From positions 25,304-89,303 of the forward strand of contig JAPLSH010000019.1 in assembly GCA_026398735.1 (NCBI GenBank): a DNA stretch of 64,000 nt, given 5' to 3'. Made by a program: the position numbers and the translations under genes. Below, piece after piece: positions 7,957 to 16,496 of this stretch (positions are counted from its first letter, which is position 1; every line of letters begins with the position of its first letter). Below the pieces are notes generated by a model, which ran no database searches, was not told the origin of the DNA, and saw nothing but the letters and a program-made list of their open reading frames with translations. This DNA is from Pseudomonadota bacterium. Lineage in GTDB: Bacteria > Pseudomonadota > Gammaproteobacteria > Steroidobacterales > Steroidobacteraceae.

Positions 7957-9237
7957 ATGTCAGCTGCAAAAAAAGCCATCCCGCCCAGCCGCGAGAGCAA
8001 ATCTGCGGCCTTTGAGGCTGCGCGCAGCATCGGACCGGGTCTGATTACCGGCGCTGCCGATGATGATCCCAGCGGTATTGCCACCTATTCGCAAGCCGGT
8101 GCCCGCTTTGGCACAGGAATGCTATGGACCGTGGTACTGACCTTTCCGTTAATGGCTGCCATCCAGATGATCAGCGCACGAATCGGTCATGTGACAGGCA
8201 AAGGACTGACAGCCAACATCCGCCGCGTCTTCCCCGCTTGGGTCACGTTCAGCATCGCAGCGCTGCTGGTACTGGCCAACACCCTCAACATCGCTGCCGA
8301 CATCGCTGCGATGGGGGAGGCGCTACAGCTGCTCATCGGCGGTAACAACGGCCTTTACAGCGTGGGCTTTGGAGTGGCCTGTCTCTTGTTGCAAGTGTTC
8401 TTGCCGTATCGCAGCTACGTGCGCTGGCTCAAATGGCTCACGCTGTCGCTGTTCACCTATGTCGCCGTCGTGTTCAGCCTGCACATCGACTGGGGGACTG
8501 TAGCGTTGAGCGTGTTGTGGCCGCAGTTACTCTTCGACCATGGCGCATTACTGATGATCGTGGGCGTGTTTGGCACCACCATCAGCCCCTATCTTTTTTT
8601 CTGGCAAGCCGGCCAGGAGGTGGAAGATAGGACCGGTACAGAAACGCCTGCGCAGGTACGCCAGCAATTGCGCCGCATCAAAATCGACACGATCATCGGC
8701 ATGGCTTTCTCCAATCTGGTCGCCTTCTTCATCATCCTGTGCGCAGCCGTCACACTGCATGATGCGGGAATTACCGATATAGAGACCTCGGCGCATGCCG
8801 CCGAAGCCCTGCGCCCACTGGCAGGACGATTTACGTTTCTGCTCTTCACCTTGGGGATCATCGGTACTGGCCTGCTGGCAGTACCGGTACTTGCAGGTTC
8901 TGCCGCCTATGCTGCAGCAGAAGCACTGGGCCTACGCGGCAGCCTGTCGTTTCGCTTACAACTGGGCGAGGGCAAAGGCTTCTATAGCATCGTGGCACTG
9001 GCTACTTTGGGTGGTGTAGCGCTTTCGTTCTCGCCCACCAGCGCTGTGGCGGAGCTGTTCTGGGCCGCAGTTCTCAATGGCATCATCGCCGTCCCGATCA
9101 TGTTCGTGATGATGATTGTGGCGTCACGCACGGAAGTGATGGGCGAGCATCGCATCGGCGGCAGTCTGCGACTGCTAGGTTGGCTCAGTACGGCGGTAAT
9201 GACAGCCGCTGCGAGCGCGTTGCTGCTGACGTTTTAA
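7957..9237 (+). CDS. Nramp-related divalent metal transporter, non-canonical metal motif
   Basis: Integral membrane transporter of 426 residues with about 11 hydrophobic segments and the Nramp fold signature in TM1. The TM1 motif reads GAADDDPSGIATYSQAG instead of the DPGN that coordinates Mn/Fe in classical Nramp/MntH. The TM6 region reads YLFFWQAGQEVEDR, without the conserved A/SxxM methionine. Both metal-ligand motifs of MntH are therefore altered, so MntH should not be assumed. Members of divergent Nramp clades are known that carry Mg or other ions. It is divergent from the EEP gene (97-bp gap), and its stop overlaps the stop of the convergent DUF4010 gene by two bases. No MntR-type site was recognised. 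Confidence 0.82.
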   Translation: MSAAKKAIPPSRESKSAAFEAARSIGPGLITGAADDDPSGIATYSQAGARFGTGMLWTVVLTFPLMAAIQMISARIGHVTGKGLTANIRRVFPAWVTFSIAALLVLANTLNIAADIAAMGEALQLLIGGNNGLYSVGFGVACLLLQVFLPYRSYVRWLKWLTLSLFTYVAVVFSLHIDWGTVALSVLWPQLLFDHGALLMIVGVFGTTISPYLFFWQAGQEVEDRTGTETPAQVRQQLRRIKIDTIIGMAFSNLVAFFIILCAAVTLHDAGITDIETSAHAAEALRPLAGRFTFLLFTLGIIGTGLLAVPVLAGSAAYAAAEALGLRGSLSFRLQLGEGKGFYSIVALATLGGVALSFSPTSAVAELFWAAVLNGIIAVPIMFVMMIVASRTEVMGEHRIGGSLRLLGWLSTAVMTAAASALLLTF

Positions 9238-10472
9238 AGCCAGCTGCCACGCTGTTGCAGCCACAGCGTCACCGCTGCTGCCAACACACCCAAGCCCAAG
9301 CCGCCACCAATGCGCAGTGCATAGGCACGGCCGCCAGTGACGCCCGCCAATACAACCTTGGCCAGTGAAGCGCAGGCCAATACAGCTATCAGCCCCCATT
9401 GAGACTGCACTGCTGACAAAGCCTGTGCGCCAAACAGCTGAGCTAAGCTGGCCACAGCGGCATGCACCTCGGCCAGAGCCACCACCATGGTGGCCAGCAG
9501 AGCACCGGAGACACCGAGCCATTGGCGCAACCAGGCAGCGAGCAACAACAACACTGCGATCGCTGCCGCCAGCCACAGCGCCTGACTCAGACGAAAACTG
9601 CGCCCTTGCACATCACCAGGCATGGCCGCATCTACAGCCGTCAATGCGATACCGGGCGAGGCGGCAAGTGCCAGCACCACGCCCATTGCCAGCAACGGCC
9701 AGGCACAGCCTGCCAGCAGTGCCGGAGAGGCTGTCCCCAAGACAGCCGCCATCAACAACAATGAGGCCAGATTAGCGAGGAGGGCGGCGGACACCGCCGG
9801 CAGGAGCAGAGCAGGGTAAAGACGTACGCGATGGCCGAAACCACCGACAACCGCCAGGGACGACGCAAACCCCGAGCAGAACCCCGCCACCGCATAGCCC
9901 CAGCGTGCCCCCACCGCGCGCCGTGCGACCTCGCCCATCATTCCAACCGCCATCACCAGCACCACCAATCGCCACAAACGCGCGGGCACCAGAACGCCCC
10001 AGGGATCTACGGGCATAGACGGCAACCAAGGCAGCACCACCAACGCAGAACCGGCCAACAACAAGGCATCCTCAACCTCGCGAGCGCTCAGCACATCGCG
10101 GGCAAACCGGTGCAGCGGCAACTTCGCATAAAGCAGACCTGCAGTAACCACAGCCAATGCAGCTGCCAGCAAAGGTTCGTGCTGCGCAAATCCAGCCAGC
10201 AACACCGTTCCCAGCACGGCGACTTCGCTGGTCAACCCACGGTCTTGGGGTGCAGAGCGCAAATACGCAGCAATGGCTAGTCCACCGACCAAGACCAACA
10301 CAGCAGTGAACACCGCAATGCCTAGGCTGATTGCCACACCGGCAACAAGCGCTAACAAACTGTGGGTACGAATACCCGCGATGCTGTTGCCCGAATCAGA
10401 GCGTGTGCGCTCGCGCACGACACCGATCATCAGACCGATGCCCAATGCAGTGAGCAGGCGTTGCGGCTCCAA
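9234..10472 (-). CDS. MgtC/DUF4010-family integral membrane protein
   Basis: A 412-residue polytopic membrane protein, strongly hydrophobic throughout with roughly 12 segments. The N-terminal LGIGLMIGVVRERTR and AGIRTHSLLALVAG resemble the MgtC/SapB domain; the C-terminal two thirds match the DUF4010 type. Function is unknown, and a role in ion homeostasis is only suggested by MgtC relatives. The listed start is TTG at 10472 without a good ribosome site. Upstream in frame an AGGAG lies six bases before an ATC codon (about 10506-10508), with a stop just beyond, so initiation may be earlier on a rare codon. Confidence 0.75.
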   Translation of the reverse strand: MEPQRLLTALGIGLMIGVVRERTRSDSGNSIAGIRTHSLLALVAGVAISLGIAVFTAVLVLVGGLAIAAYLRSAPQDRGLTSEVAVLGTVLLAGFAQHEPLLAAALAVVTAGLLYAKLPLHRFARDVLSAREVEDALLLAGSALVVLPWLPSMPVDPWGVLVPARLWRLVVLVMAVGMMGEVARRAVGARWGYAVAGFCSGFASSLAVVGGFGHRVRLYPALLLPAVSAALLANLASLLLMAAVLGTASPALLAGCAWPLLAMGVVLALAASPGIALTAVDAAMPGDVQGRSFRLSQALWLAAAIAVLLLLAAWLRQWLGVSGALLATMVVALAEVHAAVASLAQLFGAQALSAVQSQWGLIAVLACASLAKVVLAGVTGGRAYALRIGGGLGLGVLAAAVTLWLQQRGSWL

Positions 10473-10571
10473 ATCAGCAAACGCAGCAAAGTCCGGGGAA
10501 CTGGCGATGAAGAGCTCCTAGAGGTGTTGATTGGACCAGCCTAGCAAACACCAGCCATCCCCAATACTTCG

Positions 10572-10587
10572 CATAATGTATATTATG
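10572..10587. promoter_or_regulatory. AT-rich inverted repeat in divergent promoter region
   Basis: CATAAT-GTAT-ATTATG, six-base perfect arms, inside a 30-base AT-rich patch (about 10570-10600) in an otherwise GC-rich sequence. It lies between the leftward DUF4010 gene and rightward hslR, where promoters or an operator are expected. No regulator is assignable. Confidence 0.4.
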
Positions 10588-10654
10588 TTAAATTATGAGT
10601 AGGTCTGGCTACGGGGACTGACCCTAACCGGCTACCGGCATACACTGCTGCCCC

Positions 10655-11059
10655 GTGGCACCCAACGACGCACCTGACGACCGCCAACGCCTAGACAAAT
10701 GGCTCTGGAACGTTCGACTGTTTAAAACCCGCTCACAGGCCGCCGCTGCCGTGGCTGGCGGCAAGGTCAAGGTCAATGGGGAACGCACCAAGCCTGCCCA
10801 TTCCCTGCGAGCTGGTGATTGTCTGACGCTGGCCATCAACGACGATCCGACAGAATTGCAGGTATTGGCGTTTGCGGCGCGCCGCGGACCGGCGGCTGAG
10901 GCGCGCGCCTGTTACATCGAGTCAATTAAGAGCCAAGAACGTAAACAGGCCAATCAGCAGCTACGGCAGCTGGCGGCTTTGAGCCGGCCACGGCCTGACA
11001 GCAAACCAGACAAGCGTGAACGTCGGCAGATGGAAAAACTATTGCGCGACATTGAATGA
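10655..11059 (+). CDS. hslR: ribosome-associated heat shock protein Hsp15
   Basis: S4-domain RNA-binding protein that rescues stalled 50S subunits carrying nascent chains with peptidyl-tRNA. The 134 residues match Hsp15. The S4 motif is RLDKWLWNVRLFKTRSQAA followed by GGKVKVNGER, with the basic C-terminal tail KPDKRERRQMEKLLRD. The start is GTG at 10655; no ATG fits. It stands alone between a divergent membrane-protein gene and a convergent Tat-signal gene. Confidence 0.9.
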   Translation: MAPNDAPDDRQRLDKWLWNVRLFKTRSQAAAAVAGGKVKVNGERTKPAHSLRAGDCLTLAINDDPTELQVLAFAARRGPAAEARACYIESIKSQERKQANQQLRQLAALSRPRPDSKPDKRERRQMEKLLRDIE

Positions 11060-11077
11060 CTCGCGCCGCAGGTGTTG

Positions 11078-11494
11078 TCAGTCAATTAGCCAGGTGAAAT
11101 AGCCGCTGGACTGATGAAACTGCTCGTGGCGCAGATGCCGGCGCGTTTCTGCTGCCAAGCCACGCACAATCAACAAATCAGCCCAACGTGTGACACCGAA
11201 CAGCCGCGTTTGGGGATGAGTCAGCACCTGGCCAACCTGACTGCGCCAAAACCGTACCGGATCGCCTTCAAGGGCGATCAGCTTGGCGCCGTTACCCGCA
11301 AGCCGGGCTGCAACCTCTGGGGGCAAATCAAATTGCGGATCGTGCAACACCACGGTGGCCGATGCGGCTGCTTCGGCTACCGATGCGGTCACGGCCGTGC
11401 CTGCGCTGGCCGCAGCGGCAATTGCGGCACCGGCAACACTTGCACCCGCCATAAAACGGCGGCGTGAAGTCAGGGGATTTAGTGGCTTTGACAT
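11078..11494 (-). CDS. hypothetical Tat-exported protein
   Basis: A 138-residue protein with a clear twin-arginine signal: TSRRRFMAGASVAGAAIAAA. The mature part of about 95 residues (VVLHDPQFDLPPEVAARLAG) has no cysteine and no motif I recognise. It contains FWRSQVGQVLTHPQTRLFGVTRWADLLIVRGLA, which looks like a small globular alpha/beta domain. It is divergent from the exported NTF2-like gene at 11573 (78-bp gap), so the two may be co-regulated. Function unknown. Confidence 0.7.
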   Translation of the reverse strand: MSKPLNPLTSRRRFMAGASVAGAAIAAAASAGTAVTASVAEAAASATVVLHDPQFDLPPEVAARLAGNGAKLIALEGDPVRFWRSQVGQVLTHPQTRLFGVTRWADLLIVRGLAAETRRHLRHEQFHQSSGYFTWLID

Positions 11495-11572
11495 AATGCA
11501 TCTGGTGTCAGAGTTGTTCTCGCAACCGATGTTAGACTGTTGGCGCGTCGAATGACACTGGGGACCTGCGCC

Positions 11573-12562
11573 ATGAAATCCATCGCCATTCTGGGTGGCA
11601 TCGCCGCCTTTCTACTGACGGTATCTTCGCCATTGATGGCAGCCAATGAAGAAGCCCGCTGGTTGCCGGACGCACGGCAGAACTCCGTGCTGCCAGCCAC
11701 AAATCGCGCAGAGCTCTACAAGGCACTCGACACGTATCTGGCCGCCCTGCGCTCGCGTGATCCGCTTAAGGTCAAGTGGGCTGCGCAGGTGCGCAATACC
11801 GAAAACAACGTGGCACTGATGGTCGGTGACGGCCTGTGGGCAACAGTCGGCGTTGTCGGCCCCTATGACCTGAGATTCGCAGACCCAGTCACAAGCCAGG
11901 TAGCGCTGTTCACGACAGTCACCGAAGGCGACGACACATCAGCAATGGCACTGCGTCTAAAAGTAGTCGCTGGACTAGTCTCGGAAGTCGAGACGCTGGT
12001 GGTTCGCCAGCAGGACTCCGGCATCAAATTCGAAGGCCAAAAGTTTGAGCACCAGGCCGCAATGAACGAGATTTTGCCGCCGGCGCAGCGTCTACCCAGA
12101 CCGCGCATGATCAGCTTCGCCAATGGTTATTTCGATACGCTGCAGCTCAATGACGGCACGCTTTTTACCCGCTTTCACGCCAACTGCAAGCGCATTGAAA
12201 ATGGCGTACAGACCACGCACAACCCCAGCTTTGCAGTGGTGCCAGTGGCACGCCTGGGCTGCGAGGAGCAGTTTCGCGCCGGCAACTATCGCTATGACGA
12301 TCGGCTGCGGGACCGGCGCTTTATGATGATTGATGAAGAGCGCGGTATCGTCTTGGCAGCTGGCTTCATTGACCATGCCGGCAAGCTGGCAGAGTACCGC
12401 CTGACAGACGGCACGCTGGTCAAGTCGCCGGTACGCCGGCCGCACAGCTTTTATTTGTTCGAGGCCTTCAAGCTCAAGGACAACAGCATCGAGCAGATCG
12501 AAGCCAACTTCATCACCGTGCCCTATGCCATGCCGTCCCCCTGGGACAGCTGGCAACCCTGA
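11573..12562 (+). CDS. exported NTF2/SnoaL-like (DUF8021-type) protein
   Basis: A 329-residue protein with a Sec signal peptide (MKSIAILGGIAAFLLTVSS, cleavage near MAAN). Two related halves can be seen. The first starts LYKALDTYLAALRSRDPLKV, the second ISFANGYFDTLQLNDG with FHANCKRIENGVQTT and a terminal RFMMIDEERGIVLAAGF, a pattern of the DUF8021/NTF2-like group. The start at 11573 leaves a proper signal peptide; the ORF-track start adds 11 residues. Function is unknown, but ligand-binding pockets are usual in this fold. It recalls the SnoaL protein at 56.5-58.6 kb. Confidence 0.7.
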   Translation: MKSIAILGGIAAFLLTVSSPLMAANEEARWLPDARQNSVLPATNRAELYKALDTYLAALRSRDPLKVKWAAQVRNTENNVALMVGDGLWATVGVVGPYDLRFADPVTSQVALFTTVTEGDDTSAMALRLKVVAGLVSEVETLVVRQQDSGIKFEGQKFEHQAAMNEILPPAQRLPRPRMISFANGYFDTLQLNDGTLFTRFHANCKRIENGVQTTHNPSFAVVPVARLGCEEQFRAGNYRYDDRLRDRRFMMIDEERGIVLAAGFIDHAGKLAEYRLTDGTLVKSPVRRPHSFYLFEAFKLKDNSIEQIEANFITVPYAMPSPWDSWQP

Positions 12563-12590
12563 GCAGCTATCGGGCTTAAATTCGACCTTA

Positions 12591-12615
12591 GGACGGGCTG
12601 CGCATCGGCCCGTCC
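12591..12615 (+). terminator. hairpin, probable weak terminator
   Basis: GGACGGGC, a nine-base loop, and GCCCGTCC form a perfect eight-base stem 28 bases after the NTF2-like gene. Only TTGTG follows, so the U-tract is poor. It ends 18 bases before the next start, so it may also lie in that gene's leader. Confidence 0.55.
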
Positions 12616-12633
12616 TTGTGCAAACTAGCGTGT

Positions 12634-13269
12634 ATGAACCGCCTGCACTATTTCTATGATCCGCAATGTGGTTGGTGCTATGCCGTGGCGCCGCTCATCA
12701 AAGCCGCCGCGGACCTGCCCGGTGTACAACTGACTCTGCACGGCGGCGGCTTGTGGCCACGGCCGACGCTGCTACCGCGCGAAACCCGTGAGCGCATCCG
12801 CATACTCGATGAAAAGGTATCGGAACTCACTGGCCAACCTTTGGGTCAGGCCTACCTCGAAGAGCTGCTGCCCAGCGACGGCATGCTGTTGGATTCAGCA
12901 CCCACCACAGCAGCGGTGCTGGCGGCAGGCAGTCTGCAGCCCGGCGCAGACCTGCGCATGCTGCGCGCACTGCAAACAGCCCACTACGTTGAAGGCGCAC
13001 ACACGACCGATCAGGCTGTGCAGCTACGACTGGCAGTTGGCCTGGGCCTGGATGCTAAAGCCTTCATGTCAGCGTTGGATCTGACACAAGCCAAAGCGCA
13101 CATTGCGCAATCGCAAACGCTCATGCAGCGTTTTGGCGTGCAGGGATTTCCCACCACATTAGTGGAGAGTCGTAAGGGCTTTACTCTGGTGCCAGCACAG
13201 GAATGGTTCGGTAAGCCGGAAGGCTTCGTCGCGGCCATTCAGTCGGCGCTTGGCGAGCGGTTGCACTAA
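12634..13269 (+). CDS. DsbA-family (FrnE-like) thioredoxin-fold protein
   Basis: Cytoplasmic DsbA-like oxidoreductase of 211 residues. A thioredoxin CxxC is at the very N-terminus (HYFYDPQCGWCYAVAPL). An all-helical insertion follows, and the fold closes with RFGVQGFPTTLVES, the cis-Pro loop. There is no signal peptide when started at ATG 12634 (MNRLHYF); the ORF-track start adds six residues. It is similar in layout to FrnE/2-hydroxychromene isomerase-type relatives. The partner is unknown. It is followed after five bases by the MFS gene, probably in one transcript. Confidence 0.83.
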   Translation: MNRLHYFYDPQCGWCYAVAPLIKAAADLPGVQLTLHGGGLWPRPTLLPRETRERIRILDEKVSELTGQPLGQAYLEELLPSDGMLLDSAPTTAAVLAAGSLQPGADLRMLRALQTAHYVEGAHTTDQAVQLRLAVGLGLDAKAFMSALDLTQAKAHIAQSQTLMQRFGVQGFPTTLVESRKGFTLVPAQEWFGKPEGFVAAIQSALGERLH

Positions 13270-13274
13270 ATTCC

Positions 13275-14510
13275 ATGGAGTCTCCCGTCACGCCAGAGCC
13301 GCGCCGAGCGGCTTTCATTTTCATCTTCATCACTGTGGTACTCGATCTGATCGCGGTCGGTATCATTGCGCCGGTCCTGCCCAAACTCGTCACCGGTTTT
13401 GAAGGTGGCAACATTGCCTCCGCAGCGTTGTGGACCGGCCTGCTGGCCACGCTATGGGCAGCCATGCAGTTCATTGCAGCGCCCATCATGGGCGCGCTGT
13501 CAGATCACTTCGGCCGGCGCCCGGTCATTCTTGCCTCCAATGTAGGACTGGGACTCGACTACGTACTGATGGCACTGGCGCCGTCGCTGGGTTGGCTACT
13601 GATAGGGCGAATATTGTCGGGCATTACCTCCGCCAGCTATCCGACAGCAGCCGCCTATATCGCTGACGTCACGCCTGCAGACAAACGCGCCGGTCGCTAC
13701 GGCATGTTGGGCGCAGCATTTGGATTGGGGTTCATCATTGGGCCGGCTGCAGGCGGCCTGCTGGGCAACATCGACCTTCGGCTGCCTTTCTGGGTCGCCG
13801 CCGGCTTGAGCCTTGCCAATGCGCTCTACGGTCTGTTCATCCTGCCCGAGTCGCTGCCCCCTGCCCTGCGGCGCCCCTTCAGCCTGCGACGTGCCAATGT
13901 CGTCGGCTCCATCAAATTGCTGCGCTCGCATCCGCAACTGGGTGGACTGGCGCTGGTGCTGTTTGTCATGGCACTGGCGCACGAAGCCTTGCCCAATCTG
14001 TTCGTGCTGTACACCGACCAGCGCTACGGCTGGAGTGCTGCCACCGTCGGCCTGGCCCTATCGGCCATAGGAGTAGGCAGCTCAATCGTGTCGATGTCGT
14101 TGGTACGGCCCGTTACCCGCCGTCTTGGCGAAAGCCGCACAGCACTCATCGGTTTGGCACTAGGTGTGGCAGCGTATCTGGTGTTTGGGCTGGCACCGAC
14201 TGGCAGCCTGTTTCTAGCCGGCATCGCTTTGGTAGCGCTGTACGGCATCGCGGGCCCTGCCATTGCGTCGCTCATGAGCCAGCGTGCAGACCCAACAGTA
14301 CAAGGCCATCTGCAAGGGGCTATCGGCAGCCTGCGTGCCATCACTGGCATGATCGGACCGCTGCTGTTCACGCAATTGTTTTCGGGCATCGTCAGCCGCG
14401 GCGGCCAAGGCCTGTGGCTGGGCGCACCCTATATGCTGGCTGCCTTGTTGCTGGCAGCCGGATTGCTGCTAGCGCTGCGCGTACTGCCGGCATCTGACCG
14501 GCAGCACTGA
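13275..14510 (+). CDS. MFS transporter, TetA-like
   Basis: Twelve-segment major facilitator of 411 residues. Motif A between TM2 and TM3 reads GALSDHFGRRPVILAS, and TM5 motif C is GLGFIIGPAAGGLLG, the drug:H+ antiporter signature of the TetA(A/B) subgroup. The N-terminus VVLDLIAVGIIAPVLPKLV is typical of tetracycline-type exporters. Most chromosomal relatives have unknown substrates, so resistance should not be inferred. No TetR-type regulator is adjacent. Confidence 0.85.
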   Translation: MESPVTPEPRRAAFIFIFITVVLDLIAVGIIAPVLPKLVTGFEGGNIASAALWTGLLATLWAAMQFIAAPIMGALSDHFGRRPVILASNVGLGLDYVLMALAPSLGWLLIGRILSGITSASYPTAAAYIADVTPADKRAGRYGMLGAAFGLGFIIGPAAGGLLGNIDLRLPFWVAAGLSLANALYGLFILPESLPPALRRPFSLRRANVVGSIKLLRSHPQLGGLALVLFVMALAHEALPNLFVLYTDQRYGWSAATVGLALSAIGVGSSIVSMSLVRPVTRRLGESRTALIGLALGVAAYLVFGLAPTGSLFLAGIALVALYGIAGPAIASLMSQRADPTVQGHLQGAIGSLRAITGMIGPLLFTQLFSGIVSRGGQGLWLGAPYMLAALLLAAGLLLALRVLPASDRQH

Positions 14511-14517
14511 TACGCCG

Positions 14518-14994
14518 TTATTTGGCTGCTGCAGCGCCCTTGTCTGCCTTGGGCTTCTTCTTGGGCTTGGCCGCCTCAATCAACCCCGCGGCCTCTTCCA
14601 CCGAAATGCGCTGCACCGAATGGATGTTGATGCGATCTGGAATGCCACGCGGGATAAGGATCGCATCGTTACCAAAGCCGCAAATGCGGCCATTGTTGTC
14701 GCCATCCTTTACACCAATAGCAAAGGCAAAAGGCAACTCGGTAGAGGGGAAGCCGAGCTTTACCAAATAGGGCTGCTTGCGGCTGATTCCGTAAATGATC
14801 AGTCGCTCGCTATCGAGCGCGCTCCAGTCACGTACTGTGACCGAGAAGATGCACTCTTCGCGAGCCTTGTCGTTTGCCGCTGCAGCCTCCGGTGACGCAG
14901 TTTGCACCGAGGCGCAACCAGTTAAAGCGGCACTGCAGGCCGCCGCAAGCACTGGCATCAACCTAGACACATAGCGTGAAAGAGGTGTGTTCAT
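14518..14994 (-). CDS. hypothetical outer-membrane lipoprotein (possible DUF6491)
   Basis: A 158-residue protein starting at ATG 14994 with a lipoprotein signal (MPVLAAACSAALTGCAS, lipobox LTGC). The mature part has two cysteines (EECIFSVTVRDWSALD and GRICGFGNDAILIPRGI), a pattern I associate with the small DUF6491 lipoproteins. It ends in a lysine/alanine-rich tail. Function is unknown. It is 34 bases downstream of galU on the same strand and may share its transcript. The ORF-track start inside galU is rejected. Confidence 0.72.
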   Translation of the reverse strand: MNTPLSRYVSRLMPVLAAACSAALTGCASVQTASPEAAAANDKAREECIFSVTVRDWSALDSERLIIYGISRKQPYLVKLGFPSTELPFAFAIGVKDGDNNGRICGFGNDAILIPRGIPDRINIHSVQRISVEEAAGLIEAAKPKKKPKADKGAAAAK

Positions 14995-15028
14995 GACGCC
15001 TTCCTTGGGCTGGTAAGCCCAGTGAGTG

Positions 15029-15958
15029 TTACTTCTTACGACGCGCGCGGGCAACAGGCACAGGCTCTACAGCTGCAGTCTGAGTAGCGCCCAACAAATC
15101 CATGAGGTACTTGCGAAACGGACCACCCAAGGTCGAATGGTTCATACCGTACTCTACCTGCGCCTGCAGGTAACCAAGCTTACTGCCGCAGTCGTAACGC
15201 TTGCCCTCAAACCGATAGGCGTATACCGCCTGCTTTTTCATCAGCCGCGCGATGCCATCGGTCAGCTGTATCTCGCCGCCAGCGCCCTGACCGATCTTCT
15301 CCAGATGGGCAAAGATATCGGGCGTGAGAACGTAACGACCCACTACTGCCAGATTGGAAGGTGCATTGGCAGGCTTGGGCTTTTCGACGATGCCATGGAT
15401 GCGGCTGATCTTGGCAGGTGCGCCCCGCGTCTCGACAATGCCGTACTTGTCGGTATCGGTAGGCGGCACTTCCTCGACACCCAGCACACTACCGCCCTTC
15501 TGTGCATAGGCAGTGGCCATCTGCTTAAGGCAAGGCACACCCGCATCAATCAGATCATCTGCCAGATGTACAAAGAACGGCTCGTTACCAACCACCGGCT
15601 GCGCGCATAGCACCGCGTGACCCAAGCCCAGCGGTGCAGGCTGCCGGATGTAAATACAGCTGGCGTATTTGGGCAGCACCCGCAGCAGCGAAGCCAACTC
15701 TGATTTGCCCTGCTCTTCCAGCAGCTTTTCCAAGTCAGCATCGGTATCGAAATGATCTTCGATGGCGCGCTTGGATGCACCCGTCACGAACACCAGCTTG
15801 CGAGCACCGGCCATCAATGCCTCTTCGACCGCGTATTGGATAAGCGGCTTGTCGACGATGGGCAGCATTTCCTTGGGGCTGGCTTTGGTGGCCGGCAGAA
15901 AGCGCGTGCCTCGGCCGGCGACAGGGAAAACTGCAGTACGGATCTGGGGCTTGGCCAC
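15029..15958 (-). CDS. galU: UTP-glucose-1-phosphate uridylyltransferase
   Basis: Makes UDP-glucose from UTP and glucose-1-phosphate for cell-envelope polysaccharides. The nucleotide-binding motif is at the N-terminus ([24 protein letters not shown]), followed by [11 protein letters not shown] and, later, ILGVEEVP, GIVEKP and the terminal [17 protein letters not shown]. The start GTG at 15958 (AAGG seven bases upstream) gives 309 residues, the family length. The ORF-track start adds 15 residues within the preceding inverted repeat region. It sits downstream of the ComEA-like gene. Confidence 0.93.
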   Translation of the reverse strand: MAKPQIRTAVFPVAGRGTRFLPATKASPKEMLPIVDKPLIQYAVEEALMAGARKLVFVTGASKRAIEDHFDTDADLEKLLEEQGKSELASLLRVLPKYASCIYIRQPAPLGLGHAVLCAQPVVGNEPFFVHLADDLIDAGVPCLKQMATAYAQKGGSVLGVEEVPPTDTDKYGIVETRGAPAKISRIHGIVEKPKPANAPSNLAVVGRYVLTPDIFAHLEKIGQGAGGEIQLTDGIARLMKKQAVYAYRFEGKRYDCGSKLGYLQAQVEYGMNHSTLGGPFRKYLMDLLGATQTAAVEPVPVARARRKK

Positions 15959-15981
15959 GGTATACCTTAATGCGTGAACGA

Positions 15982-16032
15982 CAGACCCCGGATAGTAGAC
16001 CAAACACCGTAACTGCCGGTATCCGGGGTCTG
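15982..16032. terminator. long inverted repeat between comEA-like gene and galU
   Basis: CAGACCCCGGATA and TATCCGGGGTCTG are perfect 13-base arms separated by 25 bases. The repeat lies just after the ComEA-like stop and just before the galU leader. It could terminate the upstream transcript or stabilise an mRNA end; no long U-tract follows. Confidence 0.6.
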
Positions 16033-16038
16033 CGTTGC

Positions 16039-16398
16039 TCAGCGCTTGACGGGTGCAGTGGCCGGGGCAACCACGGCAGACCGTGCAGCCGGTGCGACGA
16101 CTGCGGCAGCACTACCGCTGACGCGGATATCAGCGCGGTTCTTCTGGATGACTTTAGTGCCGATACCCTTGATCAGCGACAGCTCATCGGCCGATTTAAA
16201 TGCGCCGTGCTTGGCACGGTAGTCGACGATGGCCTGGGCGCGCTTGAGACCAATGCCTTTAAGCTCTTGGGCAATAGTGGTCGCATCGGCAGTGTTGATA
16301 TTGACCGAGCCGGCCTGAGCCGCCGGCAACTGCGCAAGCAGCAGGCAAACTGGTGCCAGCACCCAACGCTTGGCGGTGTGCGTGTAAGAGGGAAGCAT
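16039..16398 (-). CDS. ComEA-like helix-hairpin-helix DNA-binding protein
   Basis: A 119-residue exported protein. A Sec signal (about residues 10-29, ending AAQAG) precedes two helix-hairpin-helix motifs: [24 protein letters not shown] and [20 protein letters not shown]. This is the ComEA layout, a periplasmic double-stranded-DNA-binding protein used for DNA uptake in naturally competent bacteria; many species keep it without proven competence. A disordered Ala/Val tail follows. Its ribosome site (AGGAG, eight bases before ATG) lies in the arm of a stem-loop described separately. Confidence 0.87.
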   Translation of the reverse strand: MLPSYTHTAKRWVLAPVCLLLAQLPAAQAGSVNINTADATTIAQELKGIGLKRAQAIVDYRAKHGAFKSADELSLIKGIGTKVIQKNRADIRVSGSAAAVVAPAARSAVVAPATAPVKR

Positions 16399-16403
16399 GT
16401 GGA

Positions 16404-16442
16404 AGGCTCCTTGAGTTATCCCGGAATCGGGACGAGGAGCCT
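16404..16442 (-). promoter_or_regulatory. stem-loop sequestering the comEA-like ribosome-binding site
   Basis: On the minus strand AGGCTCCT pairs with AGGAGCCT, with an inner TCCCG/CGGGA stem. The right arm contains the AGGAG that serves the ComEA-like ATG at 16398. When folded, the site would be masked. It may equally act as the ihfB terminator. Confidence 0.5.
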
Positions 16443-16496
16443 AAGGCGATGGGGCGGCACACCCAACGGCACTAATGTGCCTGTCTATGCCAAAAC

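Noticed and set aside
13275-14510. Calling the MFS gene a tetracycline-resistance determinant
   Set aside because: Motifs fit the TetA-like subgroup, but no tetR neighbour exists and most chromosomal relatives have unknown substrates.
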